Under the pieces are notes generated by a model. It ran no database searches, had not been told where the DNA came from, and saw only the letters and a list, made by a program, of their open reading frames with translations. A DNA stretch of 64,000 bases from NCBI GenBank assembly GCA_026545765.1, contig CM048841.1:2012512-2076511 (forward strand), given 5' to 3'. The stretch is from Plantago major (lineage: Eukaryota > Streptophyta > Magnoliopsida > Lamiales > Plantaginaceae). Positions within the stretch are counted from its first letter, which is position 1; every line of letters starts with the position of its first letter. Positions 1 through 11,249 of the stretch are shown here, piece by piece. Both the position numbers and the translations under genes were made by a program.

Positions 1-3000
1 AGGGTTCATTGATTCTGAGTGGTGGCTGGGAAGTTTTCATGTTTCTTCTTCCTCTCTGAGTCACACCAGCTCCAGATTTCTTCTTGTTTTCTTCTCCTTC
101 TTCCCATTCCCCCTGACTTTGAGGTCCAGATTTGTATGCTCTTTCCCCCTTAGTCATTGTTGGCTGACTCAGTCTTATAAAAGAATCTGAGAGAGAGTCA
201 AAATGCCCTTGCAAATAATTGTGGGCAGTGACCAACTTCTGAAGTTCGGCTTTGAGTCCCTGATTTTGTTTGATAAGTCCTTTGTCCTTATCAGTGAGCT
301 CTGCCAATGGGCCTAGGATAGCATCCGCTTGTCCAGTAGTGTAACTTGCCTCTTGAAAAGCTTTTTCAGCTAAAGTCACATCATCGTCCCTTGTCATTCC
401 CAGATCTTTCTGAGCAATGATTATGCTGGTTGTTCTCTGAGTCATCAGCTCAGTGAACTTTTTCAGTTCAGAGGGGACGGAGGCAATTACTTCCTTGTTC
501 TGTGAAGACAACTCCTTTCTGAGATGAGACAGTACTTGGTATCTGTTCATGTACTCATTGGAGTGGATGTTTGGAAGTTTGCCGAAGATTGCAGGAGCAA
601 TCAACTTCCTTTTCAAGTGAGAAACCACTAAATGTTCATTACGGTGTTCTGCCAAAGTCTTGCCTTCTTCATCATCTGAGTAATCATCCCAGTGATCTTC
701 ATCCTCGTGGACATTTTCATCGATTGTGTCGAGTCCAGCAACCATCTCAGAGATTGGTTTCTTCCCTTTCTGGGAGGAGGATGGTACATCTTTTGTGGGT
801 GATGCTGCCTTAGCATCATGCTTGTCTTCAAATACTTCTGCAGTACCGAGGGTTTGTCTTTTAGCATTAACAACATCCTTTAGTTCTTCAACCGCAGAGT
901 AAGCATTCATTTCTTTGAGGTATTGATCTTCTAGTTGATCAAGCTTGTCTCTGGATTGAGCTATTTGATCTTCCAGTTGAAGATGGAGCTGTTGTTCTTC
1001 TTCCAACAGTTGTCTGAGTTGAGCAGTTTTGTTTTGAGTATTCAAAATTTTCTGATTGATTTCGTCAGAAAGCTCAACTACTTGTTCAGTAGTAACTTGA
1101 TGTTGGTGAGAAGAGGGATGAGTAGATTTCTGAGGAGATGGAGACGGAGATTTCTGTGAAGTCTTCTCAGTGTGCTTTTCAGCAGCTGAGGTATTATTTC
1201 TTAGTGAAATGCCTCCGGTCCCTGGTGTAGGGGCATCATCATCATCCTTTTTGTCATTATCATCCTTTGGGTGATGGTCAGTGGGAGGTTCATCGAAGTA
1301 ATTTTCATTCATTTCTTCCTCCTCATCATCTTCAGATACAAGATTGATCACTTCCGGGATAGTGATCTTCTGCCCATTAACTTCTTCTTGTTCAGAAGGT
1401 ATAAATTGCGATGCAGGCGGGGCTTGAATGCCATCGTAATCTTGTCGACCATCCGCATTCGAAGGCATGTATCAAACTATGCGCCACTTCTTTGGAGAAA
1501 TCCTTATCCAATATGGTCGCAACTGTGTATTGTTCGGTAGGGAACATTGCATGGATATAAGTCTCCAAGTCAAGAGCTCGTGCTCGTCTGTTTGGTTGAT
1601 CTGTGCATGGAAGTAGGTCCCTTGTTTCATCAATGGGAACCTGCTTTGCATCTTTTTGAGCCTGAAAGAAAGAGTTTTGAGTGAGTTTCAAAACTTTGGT
1701 AGATATCTGAGTAGAAATGTAGTTTAGTTTCTGAGTTACCTGAGTATGAACATCAGGCTCAGATACTTGAACCACTGAGACAATGGGTGTCTCAGATATC
1801 TTGTTGTGAGGTGGAGACTTGGAAGTCTGGTCCTCATCAACCTTTCTTTCTTGAACCTGAGAAATAAAATAATCCAATACTTAGGAAATTGTTTGAAAGA
1901 GACTGCACATATATGCTTTAATGAGTTCTGAGTTACTTACTTCCTCAATAGGAAGCTCAGAGTCATTTTTCTCAGAAAATTTTTCAGTTTCTGGTGCTCT
2001 TTCGAGTGATGCTGCCTTGGGGGCTTCATCAATTTCCATTGATGCAGGGAAAGTCGCAACTTTGTCCCCATGCATTTCTACTTCTGATTGATCCTGTAAG
2101 TAGAAATTATTGAACATTTTTTAGAAGAGATATAAGATAATCCCAAGATGAAGAAAACTTATCACTTGATTTGTCATAAATATATATACCTTCACGTTAG
2201 AAGTCTCAGTGATGTGTTCTTCAGAAACCTTGTTGGTCTCTGGGTTTGTCTCTGGCATTTCTGCCTTATCTACTTCCATCTCAGTTGAAGCCTGTTAGAA
2301 ACATTTACTGAATGGTTAAGCAGATAAACAGATAACTGAAGAAGTGTTATCTTAAGAATCAATTATTACCTGTGGTACAGGCTCAGATATCTCAAGAGGC
2401 GAGGTTGAAGAAACCTCCTTCTCAGTTTCTGAGGTAAGCTTTTCAGCTTCCACTTGTTTCTGTGTTTCTAACTCAGCCTGTAACAAAGAAATTCTATGAG
2501 TAACAAGATTTATAAGCATAAAAATTTTCACAAGGTAAGAGTTAAACCAGTCAGCTACCTGAGCAATTTCAGGATGATTGGTCTCTGGAAGTTCCAGACT
2601 GGAACTTGTGACCTTTCTATACTTTGGTCTTCTTGTCCCAGTGTAGTTTCTTTGTTTGAAGTTTCTGGTACTTCACACCTTTCCTGAGTATGCAACTCAG
2701 TTGCCTCCCCTGGTTGATCATTCTGAGTAGATGTCTCAGTTTGATCCCTCTCAGTGAGTTGGGGAACCTGCTCTTTTGCAGGATTTTCTTCAGCATACTG
2801 CATTGCTGGTAAGTCGAAATGGAGTTCATTTACCATTTCATCAACCACTTGTGGCTATTGTGGTTGTGGTTGTTGTGGTTGTCTGGAAGCAGAAGATTGA
2901 TCACTTGAACGTTCTTCCAGACTTTTAGATGTGGCGTTTCCATCAGCATCTGCCAGCACTAAAATACCACTCATCAGGGCCTTTTGAAGTTGTGCATAGG

Positions 3001-4456
3001 AAACATTCCCTGATGAAGTGTTTGCACCAACAACCTTTGCTATAGGTTCAGCAACCTGTGATGTAGGTTCTTCTTCAGATACCTTATCACCAGTTACTTG
3101 TACAGTAACCTTAGCCCTCTTTGTTCTTTCTAGGACTTGAGAGATGGCTAGTTCATCATCCTCATCGTCATAGCTCTCATCAGCATTGGGAGCTGATTGG
3201 TCCATCACTCCTGCGATTTCTGCAGATGGGGCTTGGTGCTTTTCACCTTCTTTGGCAGCATTTATGAGTTCATCAGCAAGGCTTTCTGTAATAGTCTTCA
3301 CATTTCTGAAAGCACTTTCTCTTGTTGAGTCTACTTGTTCAGTAGTTGATAACTCTTTTGCAGCATTGATGAGTTCATCTGCCATGCTTGCAGATAACTG
3401 AGAATTGACAACCTCTTTGGGTATGTCTTCTGATTTGCCAGCAGCCTTCTTTCTTGAAGTTCTGGGCTTCTTGGTCGCAACCTTTTCTTCAGATATCTTT
3501 TCAGACTTTCGCTTCTTAGGACCTTTCTGAGACCCAGTAACCTTTTTCATCAAATTTGTATACTCATATTTATAGAGTAGGTTCCGTTGGCTATTTCAAT
3601 TGTCTCTCGAGTTCAATGCCAAGCTTTTCCAAAGAAGTAGCATATCTTGAGACCATAACCTCATGGCCTTTGGCTCGGCTAGTCCTTTGATAATCTTAGG
3701 CTCAAGCCTTGAATCTTCTTCACGAATTTCATGAAGGCGTACTTTCCCGATTGAAAGGGTTTTCCATACATCTTGTTGATTCAACAAGAACATCATCATC
3801 CATCATTCTTGGCTTATCTGGTCAGCACCTCCCTGTAGACCATCAAAGCATCTGTGAAGAATGCAAGCCAATACATCCCAGTGAACCATCAGATGTCTGG
3901 TTCGGATGTCAGCAAGTTTGAACTCAGTGGGTGTATCTGATTTTTCAAGATCACACACGTCACTGTACAACTGTTTAACACCTTCAAGGAGATCGTCATC
4001 CTTGGTGTTTATTTCAAAATCCTTTCCAAGATTTAGAACCTCAAACAACTTACAGAAAGTTGTTAAGTCTAGAAGGATTTCCTTTCCTTGGACTGAGGTT
4101 TTGATAGACACTATTTCAGTGCCTTCAGAAACACAGGAAATTATCCTGGAGTTGTTGTAAAATTCCAACACATCGAGTGGTGAACTTCCACTTGGGCGTG
4201 CAGATAGAAAACCCTTGATTTGTGCCTTTTCAAGCATGTCAAGAATCAGTTTTCTATCGGTTTGGTTTTCTATTGCAGCAGAGAGGTATTCCTCAACCAT
4301 GGCACCACCCCAAATCATTCTGTGATTTGTGGTCCAATGGTCAGGATTAAAATTTCCTACCAGTCGGTTGTTCACAATAACCAACTCTGGTGCTTGCTTT
4401 TCAGCAATACCAGTGGAGGATTGGGACTTCTGTGTGATTGAATTCATGGCAGCCAT
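1..4456 (-). pseudogene. Intron-containing accessory (3') gene of copia copy 1
   Basis: This large gene lies downstream of pol in the same orientation. Its start is the ATG at 4456 (MAAMNSITQK...), conserved in the other two copies. I infer exons 4456-2559, 2477-2370, 2291-2190, 2093-1941, 1856-1740 and 1661 to beyond base 1. Exon 1 opens with a globular region (about residues 25-280) faintly reminiscent of the 'putative plant transposon protein' domains, then turns Lys/Glu/Ser rich. Exons 2-5 encode acidic Glu/Ser/Thr linkers. Exon 6 encodes acidic and coiled-coil segments. No signal peptide or membrane segment is visible, so it is not a typical env. It is broken by TGA at about 3802, TGA at about 3595, TAG at about 2854, a 14-bp duplication near 2607, and a roughly 100-bp in-frame loss near 1600. 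The function is unknown. Confidence 0.7.
1662..2558 (-). other. Five GT-AG introns (with exons 2-5 between them) in copia copy 1 accessory gene
   Basis: On the minus strand the introns are 2558-2478 (81 bp), 2369-2292 (78), 2189-2094 (96), 1940-1857 (84) and 1739-1662 (78). Each starts GT and ends AG, with exon junctions of the type CAG/GTA and TTACAG/G. The exons between them are 108, 102, 153 and 117 bp, all multiples of three, so every intron is phase 0. Intron 5 is also a multiple of three and open in frame, so it could be retained as coding sequence. The boundaries are inferred by eye and agree with the other two copies. Confidence 0.7.
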
Positions 4457-4640
4457 CTCTTTATATAGTGTAATAGTTTGGTGTTTGAAAGAGATTTGAT
4501 TTAGTAATTATTTTCAGGAAAACTTAATCTGTATTTGCAGAGTTTGTAGAAAGTTTGCAGAGAATTAAGAGAAGGATTTGCTATTTTTATGCAAGGTGAG
4601 TTTTCGGATTAGGCAAAAGTGATTTCATTTGCCAAAATCC

Positions 4641-4650
4641 TATATATATA
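4641..4650 (-). promoter_or_regulatory. Candidate internal TATA box for the accessory gene
   Basis: A TATATATATA run lies about 185 bp upstream of the accessory-gene ATG. It is kept at the same relative place in the other copies (31973-31982 with one change, and 46887-46896). This suggests, but does not prove, an internal promoter. A second TATA-like stretch (TATATAAAG) sits only about 8 bp before the ATG, too close to serve that ATG. Confidence 0.4.
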
Positions 4651-5154
4651 GCAATAGAATCTCAACAGACAAATACATATAAATTGATTTTGTGTGTAAG
4701 TATCTGTGAATTGCAAGCAGGCGTGAGCAAAAGTTAGTTCAGCATTAAATGCTAAGTGGGCCACATCTGAATTTCGACAGTCCACTACTTTCAGAGAATT
4801 AATTTCGTCCGTTAAGATCAATCGCTTATTTTCATCAAGGGTCACCATTGCTTCTTCAGCAATGATCACAATCAACAAGTGTAATTGTGCCCATTAATGA
4901 ATTTTGGCTATTAGCTATCTGAATCACATCTTTGTATGACCAAGAACACTGTTTGCATCTGAATCTGTCTTACACTTAGGATTTTTCAAGTTTTTCATCA
5001 AGATAGAAACAATGCGAATTTCAAGAGAGTAGTTGACTGCAGATAGTTCTACTATTCTCCTTTGTGTTCCATGTTTATAGATTGATTCAGATATCTGAGT
5101 TCCCGTCTCAGAGATCTTAAGCTATCTTTTTGCTCTTTCTCCTTTTTGACTTCA

Positions 5155-5260
5155 GGATACCCGTTCCAGTTTTCTCTTTTCTCTTTTCTGGATGCCCGTT
5201 CCAGATACCTCTGCTCTGGATGCCCGTTCCAGATACCTCTCCTCTGGATGCCCGTTCCAG
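5155..5260. repeat. 28-bp short tandem repeat, about 3 units plus a degenerate one
   Basis: The phrase CTGGATGCCCGTTCCAGATA begins at 5188, 5216 and 5244, with a degenerate unit at 5155. The third unit is partial. It lies just after the RNase H stop in transcript order. A decayed version is present near 47380-47455. Confidence 0.75.
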
Positions 5261-5292
5261 ATTTTTGAACTTTTTCAGTTCTTTGGTACTTT

Positions 5293-5844
5293 TCAGTTCT
5301 TTTGCAGTGGCTTAGTGAAGATATCTGCAAGTTGGTCTTCAGTGCCAATCTTGAGTATCTCTATATTGCCTTTTTCAACATGGTCTCTGATGAAGTGATG
5401 TCTAACATCAATATGCTTTGTTCTGGCATGAAACTTAGGATTCTGTCTAATTGCAATAGCACTTGTGTTGTCACAGAAAATGGGAGTTTTCTTCTCATCG
5501 AGTCCATAGTCTTTAAGTTGTTGTTGTTGTATCCACAGAATTTGTGTTGCACAACAACCAGCAGCAATATATTCAGCCTCTGTGGTAGAAGTTGCAATTG
5601 AGTTTTGCTTCTTGCTAAACCATGAGATAAGTCTTGTACCCAGAAACTGACAGGTTCCTGAGGTGCTTTTCCTATCTAGCAATGATCCGTCATAATCAGC
5701 ATCTGAATAACCAGCTAAACTCAATCCACTTTCTTTGGGATACCACAATCCTACATCTACTGTACCTTTCACATACCTTAATATTTTCATAGCAACATTG
5801 TAGTGTGTTTGCATCGGATTTGTCTGAAATCTAGCACACTCCAA
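5293..5844 (-). CDS. pol: Copia RNase H domain (pol C-terminal fragment)
   Basis: This 183-residue frame is the copia-type RNase H that degrades the RNA strand of the RNA/DNA hybrid during reverse transcription. Visible marks are YSDADYDG, the RKSTSG segment with SWFSKKQ, the TTEAEYIA motif, the CDNTSAIA motif, and the closing [13 protein letters not shown] and ADIFTKPL, all standard at the end of copia pol. It overlaps the RT frame by 14 bases in another frame, so pol is broken by a frameshift near 5835. The apparent methionine start is not a real start. Confidence 0.93.
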   Translation of the reverse strand: MECARFQTNPMQTHYNVAMKILRYVKGTVDVGLWYPKESGLSLAGYSDADYDGSLLDRKSTSGTCQFLGTRLISWFSKKQNSIATSTTEAEYIAAGCCATQILWIQQQQLKDYGLDEKKTPIFCDNTSAIAIRQNPKFHARTKHIDVRHHFIRDHVEKGNIEILKIGTEDQLADIFTKPLQKN

Positions 5845-7222
5845 CGGCGTATTGAATATCAGGTCTACTTGCAGTGAGGTAAAGTAGTGAACCTATCAAT
5901 TTCCTATACTTATGTTCTTCAACACTCTTATCTGATTCAGTATAGGTCATTTTGGTTCCAATGCTCATAGGTATCTTAGCATTCTTTTCAGAAAGCTTAA
6001 GATTAAACTTTGTGAGCATATCCTTCGCGTACTTTGTTTGACTAATGAATATTCCATCATTGAATTGCTTGACTTGCAATCCTAGGAAATAATTCAATTC
6101 GCCCATCATGCTCATCTCAAACTTGTTTTTCATGAGATTTGCAAAGTCATCACAAAGTTGCTTGTCCTTAGATCCAAATATAATGTCATCTACATATACT
6201 TGAACTAAGAGTAGTTTCCCATCATGATTTAAGGTAAATAAAGTTTTATCAACTTCACCTTTCTTGAAACCACTTTCCAGAAGGTATTTGGCCAAAGTGT
6301 CATACCACGCTCTTGGAGCCTGTTTCAGTCCATACAGAGCTTTCTGTAGCTTATAGACCATTCTACTTTCTGAGGAAACTTCAAAGCCAGGTGGTTGCTC
6401 AACATAAACTTCTTCTGCAAGTTCACCGTTCGAGAATGCACTTTTGACATCCATCTGATAAACTTTAAAATCTTTATGAGCTGCAAAGGCTAGAAAGAGT
6501 CTTATTGCATCCAATCTAGCAACTGGTGCATATGACTCATCAAAGTCTAAGCCTTCAGTCTGGGTAAATCCCTTGGCAACCAATCTTGCTTTGTTTCTGG
6601 TTATTTCACCCGATTCATTCATCTTGTTTCTGAAAACCCATTTAGTTCCAATCACAGATATTCCTTCTACAAATGGAACTAGTTTCCAGACTTTGTTTCT
6701 CTCAAATTGATCCAACTCTTCTTGCATTGCAGAGATCCAGTCTTGGTCTCCTAGTGCTTCTTCTATATTTTTAGGTTCAATATTTGAGATGAAACATCCA
6801 AAAAGACAATTAGCATTTTCAGCTATTGCTCTCCTAGTCTTAACACCTTGATTAATTGGTCCAATTACATCCTTTGCAGGATGATCTTTGATCCGTCTCT
6901 TCATAGGTTTAGTGCTAGTAGGATCAATATCTAAGTGATTTGAATGTGGATCACTAAGATTTTGATTTGATACTTTTTCAGTATCTGAGATATCTGACAT
7001 ATGGGAAATGTCATTGATATCTGACACTTTTTCAGTGTTAGAGATATCTGGAACTTGCATTTCAGCAGTCTCATTTTCAGATACCTCTTCATGATGAAGG
7101 TTCTCAGTAACCTTTTCCATTTCTGGAAGTCTCATAGGAAATTCTTCATCATGTCTGTGAGTCATCTTGTTGTTACTAGGCTTATCAAGCTTTTCTACGT
7201 CAGAGTCATCCTCTCTTTCCAT
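5831..7222 (-). CDS. pol: Copia reverse transcriptase (RVT_2) fragment of pol
   Basis: The frame is 463 residues. The first roughly 160 are an acidic linker between integrase and RT. The RVT_2 domain follows: KWVFRNK near 194, [11 protein letters not shown] near 211, the first catalytic Asp in YQMDVKSAF (about 255-263), [12 protein letters not shown] near 296, and the YVDD box at about 343-346. It ends in the thumb motif [13 protein letters not shown]. The frame breaks just after 'DIQYA', where a one-base shift leads into the RNase H frame. The RT copies element RNA into cDNA in cytoplasmic particles. The integrase frame stops about 47 bases upstream, so pol is not one intact frame. Confidence 0.95.
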   Translation of the reverse strand: MEREDDSDVEKLDKPSNNKMTHRHDEEFPMRLPEMEKVTENLHHEEVSENETAEMQVPDISNTEKVSDINDISHMSDISDTEKVSNQNLSDPHSNHLDIDPTSTKPMKRRIKDHPAKDVIGPINQGVKTRRAIAENANCLFGCFISNIEPKNIEEALGDQDWISAMQEELDQFERNKVWKLVPFVEGISVIGTKWVFRNKMNESGEITRNKARLVAKGFTQTEGLDFDESYAPVARLDAIRLFLAFAAHKDFKVYQMDVKSAFSNGELAEEVYVEQPPGFEVSSESRMVYKLQKALYGLKQAPRAWYDTLAKYLLESGFKKGEVDKTLFTLNHDGKLLLVQVYVDDIIFGSKDKQLCDDFANLMKNKFEMSMMGELNYFLGLQVKQFNDGIFISQTKYAKDMLTKFNLKLSEKNAKIPMSIGTKMTYTESDKSVEEHKYRKLIGSLLYLTASRPDIQYAVGVC

Positions 7223-7269
7223 AATGATGTTTCTCCTTTATGAGGATTCTTCTTCAGAATCCCTCAGTA

Positions 7270-8610
7270 TTAGTTCTTTGAACTTTTCTGAGAGTTCATC
7301 AATAGGAGGTGTTTTCTTACTTCCTTCATAGAATCTGACAAATAGGCTGATTCTTCAATTTTCTTTGTTCTTTTGTTGTAAATTCTATAGGCTTTGCTAT
7401 TCGTGGAATAACCAAGAAATACACCTTCATCTGCCTTTGGTTGAAATGTTCTCAGATAGTCTTTCCAATTGTTTAGAACAAAACATCTACAACCAAATAC
7501 TCTCAGATGTCTGGTATTAGGGGGTCTACCAACCAAGATTTCATAGGGGGTCTTGTCATGGTGTTTGTTTATCAAACATCTGTTCTGAGTGTAGCAGGCT
7601 GTGTTTACAGCTTCAACCCAATAAACTTCACTTATTTCAGTGTCAGCTAGCATTGTTCTTGCAGCTTCTTTAAGGGTTCTGTTTTTCCTTTCTGCAACAC
7701 CGTTTTGTTGAGGTGTTCTTAGAGAGGAAAGTTGGTGTTGTATACCTTTGCAGGTACAAAACTCCTTTATGTACTGGTTGACAAACTCAGTACCATGGTC
7801 TGTTCTGATTGCAGATACCTTGTCATTTTTCATGACTTCAAGCTTTTTCAGCAAGTTTGGTATCTCCACCCTGGCATCAGATTTGTGGTTCAGAAAGACA
7901 ACCCAAGTGAATCTTGAGAAGTCATCTACAACAACCAGACCATACTTCTTTCCTGCATAACTAGTTACAGATGATTCAAAAAGATCCATGTGTAATAGTT
8001 GCAGTGGTCTAACACTAGAGTGTCTGATTTTGGACTTGAAAGAGATCTTAGATTGTTTTCCCATCTGACAGGTAGAACAGATACCATCCTTTCTGAAAGA
8101 TGTTCTGGGAAGGCCGACCACTAACTCTTTCTTGGCAAGTTTGTTCAGAGTTTTGAAGTTCAAGTGACTCATTCTTTTGTGCCATAACCAGTGCTCTTCT
8201 GTGTGACCAGATTGACTCACCATGAGACATTCTTCAGTTGTGGCAGTTGCCCAGTCGGCAACATAAAGACTGCCTTTCCGAAAGCAACCAAGATCATGCT
8301 TTGACTCATTGTCAATAAGTTTGCAGTATTTTGCTTTGAATTTTATAGTAAAGCCCTTGTCTGTAAACTGGCTCATGCTAAATAGATTATATTTCAAATC
8401 CTTAACATGTAATACGCCAGTGATTGTTAATGAACCCAATTTGACGTTGCCAAATCCCAGAGAGGGATTTAATTCTCCTCCAGCAAATCTGATATCTGGT
8501 CCTGTATTGCAAGCTTTGTAATTGACCAGATTTGCTTTGTCTCCTGTCATGTGATTTCCGCATCCACTATCAAATAGCCATTGTGCTTTAGTCCAGGAAG
8601 CATTCTGCAC
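7270..8610 (-). CDS. pol: Copia protease remnant plus integrase (pol N-terminal half)
   Basis: This 446-residue frame starts inside the protease, with the DSG active-site motif at residues 14-16 (WLFDSGCGNHMTG). The GAG-pre-integrase zinc finger follows, with His144, His149, Cys178 and Cys181. The integrase core has Asp209 (HMDLF), Asp271 (IRTDHGTEF) and Glu307 (NGVAERK), an exact D-35-E spacing. The segment after it (FGCRCFVLNNWKDYLRTFQPKADEGVFLGY) is the copia GKGY-like C-terminal region. The protein inserts element cDNA into the host genome. The N-terminus is artificial, since upstream coding sequence is out of frame. Confidence 0.95.
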   Translation of the reverse strand: MQNASWTKAQWLFDSGCGNHMTGDKANLVNYKACNTGPDIRFAGGELNPSLGFGNVKLGSLTITGVLHVKDLKYNLFSMSQFTDKGFTIKFKAKYCKLIDNESKHDLGCFRKGSLYVADWATATTEECLMVSQSGHTEEHWLWHKRMSHLNFKTLNKLAKKELVVGLPRTSFRKDGICSTCQMGKQSKISFKSKIRHSSVRPLQLLHMDLFESSVTSYAGKKYGLVVVDDFSRFTWVVFLNHKSDARVEIPNLLKKLEVMKNDKVSAIRTDHGTEFVNQYIKEFCTCKGIQHQLSSLRTPQQNGVAERKNRTLKEAARTMLADTEISEVYWVEAVNTACYTQNRCLINKHHDKTPYEILVGRPPNTRHLRVFGCRCFVLNNWKDYLRTFQPKADEGVFLGYSTNSKAYRIYNKRTKKIEESAYLSDSMKEVRKHLLLMNSQKSSKN

Positions 8611-9301
8611 ACAACAGGAAACAGGAGATTAGGTTCTCAATTTATAATTGAAACCGTCAGAACTAAACAATCTTCCAGTAGGAATCCATTTTTGAATGAA
8701 TTTCCTAGGAACATTCTTTCGTCTGACAGGAACATAAGGAGGAATTCTAATATAATGATTATCATTGTTAAGAATTATTTTCTTCTTTGGTGTGTTCCTA
8801 GGTGCTCCATTTGGTGCTTTCAGATACCTGTCAGGTTTCTGAGTTTGCTTTTCAGCAAACTTTGCTTTCCTTGCCAGATTTCTTCTAGCCCTGGCATTCA
8901 GATTTTCAGTGGCTTGATTTAACTTCCACTTCTGATAATTGCTTTGAGCAATTCTAGCTTTCAGCCATCGTTCTTGCTCCTGTTTGTACTCATGAGCAAG
9001 TTGTTTTCCGATGCCTTTGTAGCCAATACCGTTTCAAGCACTTGAAGCTATCTGAGATCTTTTCTCAGCAGCTTTGCTAGTCTCTGGTTGGTCTATTTTC
9101 TTTCCAGAAAATGTGACATGGGAGAATTTGCCAGCTCCTGCAATTCTACCTTTTTGAGAGACATAGCACTTGCTGGTGTTTACACTTTTCGATGTCGTGT
9201 CTCTTTTCGTAGATATGCCCAATGCTTTGTTTTGACTTGTTTTTCCACAAAGGTTTAGTCGCCTTTCCTTTGTCTACAATCTTTGTCTTCATCGTCCGAT
9301 A
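8611..9301 (-). pseudogene. Decayed gag-protease linker of copia copy 1
   Basis: Between the gag stop and the protease frame the coding sequence is spread over different frames with several stops. A 62-codon open piece at 9222-9034 is basic and Ser/Lys rich. Other pieces are basic (for example a run rich in Ala, Arg, Lys near 8870). The matching stretch in the second locus is 50720-51394. I assign it to the gag-pol junction by position only. Confidence 0.6.
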
Positions 9302-11131
9302 TTATAGATTGCATGGGAACCATCTTCGAGTTCTTACAAATGTTCTTCTTTCCTCACTCTTATTCAGAATGGTAGAACAATCTGTCTGTGTAATCAGCCC
9401 AAGTCCTTTCTTTTCTGAAGGATCTCTTAAGTAAGATTGTACTTCAGTAAGAGTGTCACTAGCTTTGGCATAAGATTGAAAAGATACTTCTTTCTTCTTG
9501 AGTTCCTTGTTCTCAGAAAGAAGATCTTCATATTTCTTTAGTAGCTCAGCCATTGCTTTATTATGTGACTTTTCAGTCTCAGATATTTGAGCTTTGAGAA
9601 ATGCATTTTCAGCATCCTTTTTCTCAGATATCTTAACTAATTGAGAATTTTCCTTTGCAAGAGAATTCTTTTCTTCTTCAAGATTTTCGGCTCTATCTCG
9701 GATCATTAGAAATTCTCTTTCATAGATATCAAGTTCCTTTCTGAGATTTTCTAGATCCTTGATTTCTTCTTCATCACTTTCATAAGTGTAACAAGAAGCA
9801 TGTATTACCTCGTCAGCCATAAGACAGTTTTCAATGTTAGAGATGTCTGGACCGTCAATCTCAGCAACTCCACACATTTCATTTTTCTTGAGGCCGAAGT
9901 CGATTACATCGTGAGTAACTCCACATAATTCTGGTGATGGTAAAGTTGAGTCATCTGAATCATCTTCAGAATCTGTCTCAACGTCTAGAGCATCCAATTG
10001 AATTTGGATTTTCTTTCTCTCTTCAGTTAACAAAGCTTTCTTGCTTCTTCTGAAGATTCTTCTATCTTTCTTGTCACCTGTCCTAAGTTTGTTGAAGGCA
10101 GGACAATCCTTCTTGAAGTGGCCAGGTTTCTGACAATAGAAACAGATATCGTTTCCAATTTCTGCTTCCTCAGTACATGATGCTTTCTGAGCTGGCTTGT
10201 TCAGCGAGCTTTGCATGTTTTTGTACTGGTGATAGTTTGAGCCTAGATGCTTTTTCAGCTTCTCTTTGGCTTTTCTTCTCTCAATTTCTCGACTGGCATA
10301 TTTACTCATTTGCTTTGCAGCAAGAGCATCCTCAGTCTCTTTCTTGCTTTTCTTCTTTTCAGAAGTTCCTTGAGCAACTAGAGCAATGTTCTGCAACTTT
10401 TCAGTTGTTTGTTCTCTTTGTGTTGTCTCATAGTCAACTGTAGCAAGGTGTGAGAAAAGTTCCACTGGAGTGATATTTGGCATTCCTTGGTTAAAATAAA
10501 AGAATTTGGTGTGCTCCCAGTTGTGGTTAAGACTTCTGACTATAGTCTTAATCTTTTCTGACTGGGAGTATCTGTTGCTTTCCCCAAGTGCTGCCATATC
10601 ACTCATGAGAGTGGTAAACCTGAAATCAAGTTCTTGCAGAGTTTCAGTGGGTCCTTGTTTGAAATTTTGAAATTTCAACTTGAGAACTTCGAACTTGTTT
10701 TCTTTGGTTTTCTCAGTTCCAGCACAGATTTCTTCAATCAGTTGCCAGGCAACTTTCGCCGTTTTAGCACCCCACAGTTTACACTGTATGTGCTCAGGTG
10801 TTGATGTGATGATGATATTACGAGCTTGACCATCCAGACGATTCCTCTTGGCATCTTCCGATGTCCAGAGTTCTCTGGGCTTTGGTTCGTAAATAACTTG
10901 ACTGGAAGATCTCCCACTTGTTGACGCATCGGTTTGTGAAGATCCTTCGCATTGATCTCTGTCTCTACCATTAGAAACCTCCATGAGTTATTTGAGTTGT
11001 TGAATGACTATTGGGCCATTCTTTATCACTTCGATCATTTCGTCACTTATGGCTTCAAGGTGGAGCAGCATGTTATTTTTCCATTTCTCGTAGTTCTCTG
11101 GTTTGAGAACAGGTGCATCACTCAGAGACAT
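9302..11131 (-). pseudogene. gag: Copia gag (capsid/nucleocapsid) with one premature stop
   Basis: The start is the ATG at 11131 (MSLSDAPVLKPENYEKWK), the first Met after the primer site and the start used in the second locus. The N-terminal KPENYEKWK stretch and the central region with LWGAKTAKVAW and LKLKFQNFKQG are the copia gag (UBN2-like) fold. A CCHC zinc knuckle, CFYCQKPGHFKKDC, lies near 10140. A long Glu/Lys coiled coil with LENLRKELDIYEREF fills the C-terminal third, as in Sirevirus gags. A TAA codon lies 49 codons in, just before 10984, where the second copy has CAA. The protein would package element RNA into virus-like particles. Confidence 0.88.
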
Positions 11132-11235
11132 TCCTGCACACTTAACACACAAATTAAATAGTCCTCAATAATGGACAAAGTTTTCTTCACCTATCTGGGG
11201 ATCTAGGTTCAGTGCAGAAGGCTTGTGAACCTCCT

Positions 11236-11247
11236 GCTCTGATACCA
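11236..11247 (-). other. Primer binding site for initiator-Met tRNA (copia copy 1)
   Basis: On the minus strand the sequence reads TGGTATCAGAGC two bases after the end of the 5' LTR. This is the standard primer site of plant copia elements, complementary to the 3' end of initiator methionine tRNA. Confidence 0.93.
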
Positions 11248-11249
11248 CT

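Larger units (their letters stand above)
4457..5292 (-). other. Spacer between pol and the accessory gene
   Basis: This stretch separates the end of the RNase H frame from the accessory-gene ATG. I see no conserved coding frame; an 89-codon open stretch (4878-4609) matches nothing I recognise. It holds a short tandem repeat next to pol and a TATA-like run in front of the accessory gene. The same spacer is visible in the second locus at about 46700-47540. Confidence 0.6.

Noticed and set aside
1..4456. Env-like glycoprotein call for the copia accessory gene
   Set aside because: No signal peptide, membrane segment or cysteine pattern is visible. Position after pol alone is not enough.
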